DNA of 10,306 nt from Bacteroidota bacterium. GTDB taxonomy: Bacteria > Bacteroidota > Bacteroidia > Flavobacteriales_F > PHOS-HE28. The translations under genes and the position numbers were made by a program. The stretch spans positions 1-10,306 of the forward strand of contig JAEZDL010000258.1 of NCBI GenBank assembly GCA_023418095.1. Direction: 5' to 3'. Positions 1 through 5,914 of this stretch are shown here, piece after piece. The notes below the pieces were generated by a model. It was not told the DNA's origin, searched no databases, and was given only the letters and a program-made list of their open reading frames with translations. Numbering within the stretch: position 1 is the first letter of the stretch; every line of letters begins with the position of its first letter.

Positions 1-10
1 TCTTGGCGGG

Positions 11-18
11 CAAAAGTA
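11..18 (-). promoter_or_regulatory. Second leftward -7 box (TACTTTTG)
   Basis: TACTTTTG on the minus strand is a perfect TAnnTTTG match and, with the following CCCGC, repeats the sequence of the box at 119-112. I see no TTG at the right distance upstream. In this group the -7 element often lies very close to the start codon, so the served gene probably starts just beyond the left edge. Confidence 0.4.
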
Positions 19-111
19 TGCGGCGGTGCCGGAGTGGTTCGCCTGGCAGTAAAACGATTTCAACAGCTTGTTGTGTGGATCGTTGGTCACCCTGCCCGTT
101 CAATTCGCGGG

Positions 112-140
112 CAAAAGTAGAAAGATCCCCGATATCACAA
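112..140 (-). promoter_or_regulatory. Bacteroidota-type promoter (TTG-N18-TACTTTTG), leftward
   Basis: On the minus strand TTG (140-138) is followed after 18 bases by TACTTTTG (119-112), a perfect match to TAnnTTTG. The flavobacterial consensus is a -33 TTG separated by about 17-23 bases from TAnnTTTG at -7, so both elements and the spacing fit. It begins 4 bases past the pcm stop codon. Transcription would start near position 107 and run left, so it probably drives a gene or small RNA mostly outside the window. That role is inferred. Confidence 0.5.
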
Positions 141-143
141 ATA

Positions 144-794
144 TCAACCTGCTTTTTGTTCCAACATCGGTACGAAACGGAAGTTGCCATGCTCCGTAAT
201 CTGCTGATCTCCATCAGCTTTCAACTCTACCAGAAGCATCTTCTGATCGCTTCCCTCGCCCACCGGGATCACCGCCCGGCCACCCGGTTTCAATTGTTTT
301 AACAAGGCTTCCGGTATGTATGGAGCGCCGCAAGTGACCAATACCCGATCGAAAGGCGCATCCATCGGAAGACCCAGGTATCCATCGCCATAATGAAGGT
401 TCGCTTTCACCTTCATCTGCTTCAATTTCTCGCGCGTGCGTAGATAGAGCGGCCGCTGCCGTTCAATGGTGAAGACCTTTATGCCCATGGCCGCGAGCAC
501 TGCGGTCTGGTAGCCGCTTCCCGTCCCGATCTCCAACACCTTCATGCCTGGCTCCACCTGCAACAGCTGCGTCTGGAACGCCACCGTATACGGTTGTGAG
601 ATGGTCTGCCCGCAGCCGATCGGAAAAGGCTTGTCGGCGTAGGCCATTTGCAGGAACGCCGAATCATCGATGAACTGGTGGCGCGGCACTTTGCCGATCG
701 CCTCCAGCACACGTTTATCGTTGATCCCCTTGCCTTTGAGCTCTTCAACGAGCTTCCTGCGCAGGCCTTGCTGCCTGTAACCGTCCTCCATCAT
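144..794 (-). CDS. pcm: Protein-L-isoaspartate O-methyltransferase
   Basis: Transfers a methyl group from S-adenosylmethionine to the carboxyl of L-isoaspartyl residues, starting repair of aged proteins in the cytoplasm. The 216-residue product has the usual family length. The family signature GQTISQP with its conserved serine is at about 62-68. The SAM-binding motif I (VLEIGTGSGYQTAVLA) is at 86-101, a GDG motif at 136-138, the post-core PGGR at 170-173, and the typical FVPM near the C-terminus at 207-210. Two adjacent ATG codons (794 and 791) are possible starts. A -7 box ends 11 bases upstream of the first, which implies a very short leader. It is divergent from the oxidoreductase gene at 888. 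A new promoter begins right after its stop, so it need not be cotranscribed with whatever lies further left. Identification is secure; only the exact start is uncertain. Confidence 0.96.
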   Translation of the reverse strand: MMEDGYRQQGLRRKLVEELKGKGINDKRVLEAIGKVPRHQFIDDSAFLQMAYADKPFPIGCGQTISQPYTVAFQTQLLQVEPGMKVLEIGTGSGYQTAVLAAMGIKVFTIERQRPLYLRTREKLKQMKVKANLHYGDGYLGLPMDAPFDRVLVTCGAPYIPEALLKQLKPGGRAVIPVGEGSDQKMLLVELKADGDQQITEHGNFRFVPMLEQKAG

Positions 795-805
795 GGCGCT
801 TGCGG

Positions 806-813
806 CAAAAGTA
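806..813 (-). promoter_or_regulatory. Probable pcm -7 promoter box
   Basis: TACTTTTG on the minus strand matches the Bacteroidota -7 consensus TAnnTTTG exactly and sits 11 bases upstream of the first pcm ATG, giving a leader of only a few bases. No TTG is visible at the expected -33 distance. The same core (TACTTTTGC) recurs at 119 and 18, which supports it as a genuine element of this genome. Confidence 0.5.
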
Positions 814-834
814 ACCGGGAATACCGGCCCCGGT
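814..834. repeat. Inverted repeat between divergent promoters
   Basis: ACCGGG (814-819) and CCCGGT (829-834) form perfect 6-base inverted arms around a 9-base centre. The element lies exactly between the leftward pcm -7 box (806-813) and the rightward -7 box (845-852). It could be an operator controlling one or both promoters. A 6-base GC-rich palindrome can also arise by chance, so a regulatory role is only a suggestion. Confidence 0.3.
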
Positions 835-844
835 CCGCTTGGCC

Positions 845-852
845 TATTTTTG
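845..852 (+). promoter_or_regulatory. Probable -7 promoter box of the 888-4194 operon
   Basis: TATTTTTG matches TAnnTTTG exactly and lies 35 bases upstream of the ATG at 888. No TTG is visible at the -33 distance. It is the only candidate upstream of the oxidoreductase and would serve the whole oxidoreductase-lipoprotein-sugar transferase unit. Confidence 0.45.
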
Positions 853-887
853 CCGCCTTTCAGAACGAAAGGCCTGCGAAAAAGATC

Positions 888-1883
888 ATGTCCGCTTTAC
901 GTATAGGAGTGCTTGGCGCAGGCCATCTCGGCCGGATCCATATCCAGCAACTCAAGGAGATCGGTGAATGGGAACTGGTCGGTTTCCATGATCCCAATAA
1001 AGAGAAATGCCGGAAGATCCACGAGGAATTCGGTGTATCGGTCTTTTCCGATCCATCTGTATTGATGGGCGCGGTGGATGCGATCGATATCGTAACGCCC
1101 ACGATCACCCACCACCAGCTGGCCACACAGGCGATCGAACGCGGACTGCATGTTTTCATTGAAAAACCGCTGGTGAACACGCTGGATGAAGCCCTCGATC
1201 TGGTGCAGCGTGCGGAACGCTCCAACGTGAAGGTGCAGGTGGGGCATGTGGAACGTTTCAATCCGGCTTTTCAGGCGGCGCGGCCACATCTCGCCAGGCC
1301 GATGTTCATCGAAACGCATCGTCTCGCTCAGTTCAATCCGCGAGGCACTGATGTAAGTGTTGTTCTCGATCTGATGATCCACGATCTGGATATCGTGCTG
1401 CACGTGGTGAACAGCCCGATCCGATCGGTGCATGCGAGCGGTGTGGCGGTGGTGAGCGATACGCCCGATATCGCCAATGCGCGGCTGGCTTTTGAGAACG
1501 GTTGCGTGGCGAACCTCACCGCGAGCCGGATCAGTTTGAAGAATATGCGGCGCAGCCGATTCTTCCAGCGCGATGCCTATATCGCTGTGGACATGTACAC
1601 CAAGGAAGCAGAGATCGTGCGCATGCGCACGGTGGAAGGCGAGGCCGATCCGTTCGCCGTCACCATCGATCTGGGCGAAGGAAAAGGCGTGCGCGAGATC
1701 AGTTTCGAGAAGCCCGAAGTGAAGCCCACCAACGCGATCCGCGAGGAATTGCAAAGCTTTGCCCGCGCGATCATGGATGATCGCCCCCCCGCGGTGGACC
1801 TCCATGACGGATACAATGCGCTGAAGGTGGCGCACCGGATCCTTTCAGAAATGGAACTACAAAGTTCCGCCACCGGATACTGA
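888..1883 (+). CDS. Gfo/Idh/MocA-family NAD(P)-dependent oxidoreductase
   Basis: A 331-residue cytoplasmic oxidoreductase, usual size for the family. The N-terminal Rossmann fold carries the dinucleotide-binding GAGHLG at 10-15. The family hallmark EKP is at 92-94 in VFIEKPL. GHVERFNPAF is at 119-128, and the active-site region of the C-terminal domain is DLMIHDLDI at 161-169, with the His seen in many members. Substrate cannot be read from sequence. The GHVERFNPA type of motif resembles UDP-N-acetylglucosamine 3-dehydrogenases of the GnnA kind, and the sugar transferase two genes downstream also suggests a nucleotide-sugar substrate; both are inferences. The open frame extends upstream to 648 across pcm on the other strand, but the Rossmann fold starts right after the ATG at 888 and a -7 box precedes it, so I chose 888. 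It is first in a tight run: the next gene begins 11 bases after its stop. Confidence 0.92.
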   Translation: MSALRIGVLGAGHLGRIHIQQLKEIGEWELVGFHDPNKEKCRKIHEEFGVSVFSDPSVLMGAVDAIDIVTPTITHHQLATQAIERGLHVFIEKPLVNTLDEALDLVQRAERSNVKVQVGHVERFNPAFQAARPHLARPMFIETHRLAQFNPRGTDVSVVLDLMIHDLDIVLHVVNSPIRSVHASGVAVVSDTPDIANARLAFENGCVANLTASRISLKNMRRSRFFQRDAYIAVDMYTKEAEIVRMRTVEGEADPFAVTIDLGEGKGVREISFEKPEVKPTNAIREELQSFARAIMDDRPPAVDLHDGYNALKVAHRILSEMELQSSATGY

Positions 1884-1894
1884 TCGGCCTCCTG

Positions 1895-2776
1895 ATGCGT
1901 TGCACGGCAATACGAATGATACGATTATACTCTTTTTATGCATTGTTCCTTTTCCTCCTGATCGCCTGCAAAAAGGGCGACAAGATCCCTTCGTACCTCG
2001 AGATCCCTTCCGTGGTGGTGCTGGCCGGCAACGATACGCTCACCAGTAAGATCACCGATGTGTGGGTTTATGCCGATCAACAGGCGTTGGGATCATGGGA
2101 ACTGCCGGCACGTATTCCCGTACTGAAGGAGGGGTCGGTGAACATCCAGGTCTCGCCGGCCGTGAAGCGCAACGGCATGTACGATGATCGCGATCGGTAT
2201 TCCTTCTATACATGGTGGAACGGTACGGTGGACCTCGGTGTGAAGGAGACCACCAGGATACAGCCGCACGTGGCCTATGTGGATGGGCTCGAGATCTGGC
2301 ACGAATCATTCGAGGAGCCTGGTTTTCAGTTGATCGTTTCCCAGGATAGCGACACCACGTTGATGCGCTTCACTCCCACCGAACACCCCGAAGTACAACA
2401 ATTGCCCGGATCGGAGGCTGCAGGAGGTTTCGTACTTGATCAGGCGCATCCGTATATGCGTGCTTACACCGATGAGGATTTCGATCCCACCGGCGGCCCC
2501 ATGTACCTTGAGCTTGATTTCAGCACGAACGTGCAACTCACCGTGGGCGTGCTGTACGTATCTGCTGGCGAACCCGTCTCTACACCCTATGTGTACCTCG
2601 CACCGACCGCCGACGCCGGTACCATTCTACCCACATGGAACAAGGTGTACATCGATCTTTCCCCCGTGTACAACCTCGGGATAAGCCAGCGCGACTTCTA
2701 CATTGAAGCATCGGCACCTTCCAGCGGTACGGCGCGTATTTATCTGGATAACCTGAAACTGGTGCGCTTCCAATGA
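1895..2776 (+). CDS. Lipoprotein of unknown function
   Basis: Not recognised as a named family. The 293-residue product opens with a lipoprotein signal peptide: a hydrophobic run at about 11-24 ends in the lipobox LIAC, with the lipidated Cys at 25, followed by Lys-Lys. The mature part is rich in aromatic residues, Asp, Thr and Pro and looks mainly beta. Its end (about 245-293, with DFYIEASAPSSG and IYLDNLKL) resembles the last strands of jelly-roll domains, where a final 'YLDNLKL' strand is common. An acidic surface-export signal straight after the Cys is absent, so it may face the periplasm. The Bacteroidota O-glycosylation pattern D-(S/T)-(A/I/L/V/M/T) occurs at 47-49 and 153-155. An in-frame ATG at 1916 would give a tidier 17-residue signal peptide. 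It lies 11 bases after the oxidoreductase and its stop overlaps the sugar transferase start (ATGA), so it is almost certainly in their operon. Confidence 0.82.
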   Translation: MRCTAIRMIRLYSFYALFLFLLIACKKGDKIPSYLEIPSVVVLAGNDTLTSKITDVWVYADQQALGSWELPARIPVLKEGSVNIQVSPAVKRNGMYDDRDRYSFYTWWNGTVDLGVKETTRIQPHVAYVDGLEIWHESFEEPGFQLIVSQDSDTTLMRFTPTEHPEVQQLPGSEAAGGFVLDQAHPYMRAYTDEDFDPTGGPMYLELDFSTNVQLTVGVLYVSAGEPVSTPYVYLAPTADAGTILPTWNKVYIDLSPVYNLGISQRDFYIEASAPSSGTARIYLDNLKLVRFQ

Positions 2777-4194
2777 GCATGAACAGGCGCACGCAGGTTG
2801 CCAGGTATGTGGCCGCCGATCTTTTCGGATCGGCCTTCGCGTGGACGCTGTTCTTCTATTACCGCAAAGCATTCCTCGATACCACGGCCACCGGCGGGCT
2901 GGCGGAGATCTTTCTCGATGCCAATTACCTCAAAGGCCTGGTGCTGATCCCACTGTTCTGGTTCGGCCTTTACACGGTTTTCGGCGGATACCGGGACATC
3001 TTCCGCCGTTTCCGGATACTTGAACTGGGCCAGACATTGCTGATCAGCGTGATCGGAACGCTGGTGATCTTCTTCGTTCTTCTGCTGGATGATGAAGTGG
3101 CGAATTACCGCTACTACTACCGATCGTTCGTGGCGCTGTTCATGCTCCATTTCGGCATCACCTTCCTGCTGCGGATCATCCTTACGAGCAGGACCGTGAA
3201 GAGAGTGCATGATCGGCGGATCGGGTTCAATACGATCCTTGTAGGCGGAAATGAACGCGCACTCGCGACCTATGAGGAGATCGAAGGGATGGACCGATCC
3301 ACCGGCAACCGGTTCATCGGATTCCTGAACGTGAACGGGGGCGACCAGCTTCTCGCACAGGCCGGCCTGCCGCGGTTGGGCAAATGGGACCAGGTTCGCG
3401 ATGTGATCGGCAAGTATGATGTGGAGGAGGTGATCGTGGCGGTGGATTCCGGTGAACACGAACATATCAGCAGGATCATGAACGAACTGGAAGGCACGGG
3501 CGCCCGCGTGAAGATCATTCCGGATATGTACGACATCCTTTCCGGATCGGTGAAGATGACCAGCATATTCGGTGCGCCACTGATCGAGGTGAACCCCGAG
3601 ATCATGCCCGCCTGGCAATTCTCCCTGAAGCGTGCCATGGACATCACGGTGAGCGCGATCTCCATGATCGTGCTTTTGCCGCTCTTCGTGATCCTCATGA
3701 TCGCCGTAAAGCTCAGCTCACCCGGGCCCATCTTCTTCCGCCAGGAGCGGATCGGAAAACATGGCCGGCCGTTCCAGATCATCAAATTCCGCAGCATGTA
3801 CAGCGATGCGGAAAGGAACGGCCCGCAACTGAGCAGTTCCGATGATCCGCGGATCACACCGATCGGCCTTTATATGCGTCGCACGCGCATGGACGAACTT
3901 CCGCAGTTCTGGAACGTGTTGAAAGGTGACATGAGCCTTGTTGGACCGCGTCCCGAGCGCCAGCATTTCATCGACGCGATCACACAGAAGGCCCCGCATT
4001 ACAGGCACCTGCACAAGGTGCGGCCAGGCATCACCAGTTGGGGCCAGGTGAAATTCGGTTACGCGGAGAACGTGGACCAGATGATCCGCCGCTTGAAGTA
4101 CGACATACTCTACATCGAGAACATGAGCCTTGCGGTGGACCTGAAGATCCTTGCTTACACGGTATTGATCATCTTGAAAGGCAACGGCAAGTAG
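2773..4194 (+). CDS. Polyprenyl-phosphate sugar-1-phosphate transferase (WcaJ/WbaP type)
   Basis: An integral inner-membrane enzyme of the bacterial sugar transferase family. It moves a sugar 1-phosphate from a nucleotide sugar to undecaprenyl phosphate, the first step of many exopolysaccharide, capsule or glycoprotein glycans. The 473 residues show the long architecture. About four membrane segments lie near 11-30, 53-70, 88-105 and 116-136. A Rossmann-like CoA-binding domain begins at NTILVGG (153-159). A membrane hairpin is at about 290-312. The catalytic domain has KFRSM (338-342), DELPQ (374-378, with the catalytic Asp-Glu), GPRPE (391-395) and RPGIT (417-421). All hallmark motifs are intact, so it should be active. 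The start ATG overlaps the lipoprotein stop (ATGA), implying translational coupling. No flippase, polymerase or other glycosyltransferase lies within the window, so it is either an orphan initiator or works with genes elsewhere. The sugar it transfers is not predictable. Confidence 0.94.
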   Translation: MSMNRRTQVARYVAADLFGSAFAWTLFFYYRKAFLDTTATGGLAEIFLDANYLKGLVLIPLFWFGLYTVFGGYRDIFRRFRILELGQTLLISVIGTLVIFFVLLLDDEVANYRYYYRSFVALFMLHFGITFLLRIILTSRTVKRVHDRRIGFNTILVGGNERALATYEEIEGMDRSTGNRFIGFLNVNGGDQLLAQAGLPRLGKWDQVRDVIGKYDVEEVIVAVDSGEHEHISRIMNELEGTGARVKIIPDMYDILSGSVKMTSIFGAPLIEVNPEIMPAWQFSLKRAMDITVSAISMIVLLPLFVILMIAVKLSSPGPIFFRQERIGKHGRPFQIIKFRSMYSDAERNGPQLSSSDDPRITPIGLYMRRTRMDELPQFWNVLKGDMSLVGPRPERQHFIDAITQKAPHYRHLHKVRPGITSWGQVKFGYAENVDQMIRRLKYDILYIENMSLAVDLKILAYTVLIILKGNGK

Positions 4195-4215
4195 GCCGAA
4201 GCCCGGCTGGTGGCT

Positions 4216-4223
4216 TACTTTCG
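4216..4223 (+). promoter_or_regulatory. Possible -7 box for the 3-hydroxybutyryl-CoA dehydrogenase
   Basis: TACTTTCG differs from TAnnTTTG at one base and ends 19 bases before the ATG at 4243, in the only gap of the rightward gene run (48 bases). No -33 TTG is seen at proper distance. If real, the dehydrogenase is transcribed separately from the glycan genes upstream. Confidence 0.35.
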
Positions 4224-4242
4224 CCGCTCTTACGCAGAACAC

Positions 4243-5145
4243 ATGAATATCTCAGTGATCGGGGCGGGCCAGATGGGAAACGGCATCGCCCATGTTTTCG
4301 CACAGAACGGGCATTCCGTAACGCTCGTGGACCTTTCACAGGAAAACCTTCAAAAGGCGATCGGAACGATCGGAAAGAACCTGGACCGCCAGCTCGCAAA
4401 AGGAACGATCACCGCCGATCAAAGGGAAGCCACGTTGAAGAACATCACTCCGAACACCGATCTGGCGCAAGGTGTTTCACAGGCCGATCTCGTGGTGGAA
4501 GCAGCCACGGAGAACATCGATCTGAAATTCCGGATCTTCCGCGATCTGGATCAGCATGCGCCGAAGGATTGCATCCTTGCGAGCAATACCAGCAGCATCA
4601 GCATCACCCGGATCGCAGCCGTTACCAAGCGGGCGGAAAAAGTGATCGGCATGCACTTCATGAATCCCGTGCCGGTAATGAAGCTCGTGGAAGTGATCCG
4701 AGGTTACAGCACCAGCGATGCCACGGCGAACACCGTGGTTGAATTGAGCCAGGCGATCGGCAAGGTGCCAGTAACGGTGAATGATCACGCGGGCTTTGTT
4801 GCGAACCGCATCCTGATGCCGATGATCAACGAAGCGATCGAAACGCTGTTCCAGGGGATCGGTGGGGTTTCCGAGATCGATACGATCATGAAACTTGGCA
4901 TGGCCCACCCCATGGGTCCGCTGCAACTGGCGGATTTCATCGGACTCGATACCTGCCTTTCGATCCTGCGCGTGCTGCACGAAGGTTTCGGCAACCCCAA
5001 GTATGCGCCTTGTCCGCTACTGGTGCAGATGGTGGCCGCAGGCAAGCTCGGCGTGAAGAGCGGAGAAGGATTCTATGCCTATACCGCCGGGTCGAAGGAT
5101 CTGGTGGTGGCGCCAGCGTTCCGCGATCGCGGGGTGTTGGTATAA
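4243..5145 (+). CDS. 3-hydroxybutyryl-CoA dehydrogenase
   Basis: Cytoplasmic enzyme that interconverts acetoacetyl-CoA and 3-hydroxybutyryl-CoA with NAD(P)(H), used in short-chain fatty acid oxidation or butyrate/butanoyl metabolism. The 300-residue protein has the one-fold-plus-helical-domain length of bacterial HBD/PaaH-type enzymes. The NAD-binding GAGQMG is at 7-12. The catalytic set lies at the positions known from the clostridial enzyme: Ser117 in SNTSS, His138 in HFMNPVP, Glu150 in KLVE and Asn188 in FVANR. HPMGPLQLADFIGLD near 222-236 and GEGFYAY at 274-280 complete the C-terminal dimerisation domain, followed by a 20-residue tail. The frame is open to 4210, but the fold starts exactly at ATG 4243. 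No thiolase or enoyl-CoA hydratase adjoins it. Its stop is only 4 bases from the stop of the opposing DUF4294 gene. Confidence 0.95.
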   Translation: MNISVIGAGQMGNGIAHVFAQNGHSVTLVDLSQENLQKAIGTIGKNLDRQLAKGTITADQREATLKNITPNTDLAQGVSQADLVVEAATENIDLKFRIFRDLDQHAPKDCILASNTSSISITRIAAVTKRAEKVIGMHFMNPVPVMKLVEVIRGYSTSDATANTVVELSQAIGKVPVTVNDHAGFVANRILMPMINEAIETLFQGIGGVSEIDTIMKLGMAHPMGPLQLADFIGLDTCLSILRVLHEGFGNPKYAPCPLLVQMVAAGKLGVKSGEGFYAYTAGSKDLVVAPAFRDRGVLV

Positions 5146-5149
5146 CGCT

Positions 5150-5845
5150 CTACTGCAGCGAGATCTCGCCGTCGTTAAGCCCATACTTGCGATGGAGCCT
5201 TGCACGGCGCTTGTCCAGGCGGGCCTGTGCACGCTCGGTGCGGGCCGGCCGGTTCACCACGGCTAGTTCGCCGCTTTCGATCCGGCGTACGATCACCTCG
5301 ATCATCAGGTCCTCGCCATCGGGATCGTACTTGGCTTTCAGGTCCTGCCCGAAAAGCTTAGCCATTCCCTGCCAGATCACGGCATTGAAGGAGCCCTTCA
5401 ATTCCTGCACGAGTGAGTACGAGGATCGGCCTGTTTCCCGATCGATGAGTTTCACCAGCACCTTTCCCTGGCTCATGGTAAGATCCTTCACCTCGGCCTC
5501 GAATTCCGCGCGCAATTCGGCTTCAGCGAGCTTCACGTAGAGTTCCTGATCGTTCTCGCGATCGATCCGCTGTAGATCGTTCTCGTATTCGGCGAGCAGT
5601 TCGCGGGTGATGCGTGCGTAGGGATAGACCTTCACCACGTTACGGGTGAGCTTGTCGTATTTCGCTTCTTCACGCTTGGTCTTCGGGCGCCAGCGACCAT
5701 CAACGCGCACTTCGGCAAGAATCACCATGGGAACGGTATCACCATCGATCACCACGGCCTGCAACACATGACCCTTCGGCTGCTCCTGGGCGAACACCCC
5801 GGGGAGCAGCGAGAAAATGATCACGAACGAAAAAAGAAGGCGCAT
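5150..5845 (-). CDS. Exported DUF4294 family protein
   Basis: A 231-residue protein I place in DUF4294, a Bacteroidota family with no known function. Residues 1-19 form a cleavable signal peptide (hydrophobic run LLFSFVIIFSLLPG, then VFA before Gln20), so it is probably periplasmic. The family core spans roughly 30-190. It includes IDGDTVPMVILAEV (33-46), RNVVKVYPYA (68-77), a charged helical stretch (81-120), VKLIDRETG (131-139) and a conserved Trp-Gln (158-159). The C-terminal 30 residues are Arg-rich and may be helical. It lies 69 bases downstream of the biotin carboxylase on the same strand. That gap is enough for its own weak promoter, so cotranscription is undecided. No catalytic motif is visible and I assign no function. 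Confidence 0.85.
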   Translation of the reverse strand: MRLLFSFVIIFSLLPGVFAQEQPKGHVLQAVVIDGDTVPMVILAEVRVDGRWRPKTKREEAKYDKLTRNVVKVYPYARITRELLAEYENDLQRIDRENDQELYVKLAEAELRAEFEAEVKDLTMSQGKVLVKLIDRETGRSSYSLVQELKGSFNAVIWQGMAKLFGQDLKAKYDPDGEDLMIEVIVRRIESGELAVVNRPARTERAQARLDKRRARLHRKYGLNDGEISLQ

Positions 5846-5870
5846 TTGCAGGTTCCGTTCCTTGGGCCGG

Positions 5871-5897
5871 TGAAGATAAGGATCATTCGCCGGGCAA
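5871..5897 (-). promoter_or_regulatory. Weak candidate promoter of the DUF4294 gene
   Basis: On the minus strand TTG (5897-5895) is followed after 16 bases by TATCTTCA (5878-5871), a two-mismatch version of TAnnTTTG, about 25 bases upstream of the ATG. Spacing and match are both marginal, so readthrough from the biotin carboxylase gene is an equally good explanation. Confidence 0.22.
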
Positions 5898-5914
5898 CAC
5901 AGGCTTTAACGGGT

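Larger units (their letters stand above)
1..143. other. Non-coding stretch downstream of pcm
   Basis: No convincing gene lies here. The minus strand, which carries pcm just to the right, has no ATG in this stretch, and the plus-strand open frame that runs through it into pcm looks like a shadow. What it does hold is two copies of the 13-base sequence TACTTTTGCCCGC on the minus strand, about 101 bases apart. Each contains a Bacteroidota -7 promoter element and both point off the left edge (listed separately). I also tested the plus strand for a serine-type tRNA and rejected it. Confidence 0.6.

Noticed and set aside
20..118. Possible serine-type tRNA on the plus strand (TGCCGGAGTGGTT resembles a tRNA-Ser D-arm; a GCCCGTTCAATTCGCGGGC hairpin resembles a T-arm)
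   Set aside because: The hairpin loop is 9 bases, not 7, no anticodon stem forms at the right place, and the 5' bases have no matching acceptor strand downstream.
648..887. N-terminal extension of the oxidoreductase upstream of ATG 888
   Set aside because: It is antisense to pcm, and the Rossmann fold begins directly after ATG 888, preceded by a -7 box.
897..1835. 312-residue open frame on the minus strand opposite the oxidoreductase
   Set aside because: His- and Arg-rich translation without recognisable motifs, fully antisense to a well-supported gene; a product of GC-rich codon bias.
2740..3618. 292-residue open frame on the minus strand opposite the sugar transferase
   Set aside because: Low-complexity His/Asp/Glu-rich translation with no domain, antisense to a gene with all catalytic motifs intact.
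4038..4742. 234-residue plus-strand open frame bridging the sugar transferase and dehydrogenase genes
   Set aside because: Gly/Arg/His-rich translation in an alternative frame of two clear genes; no motif and no start signal.
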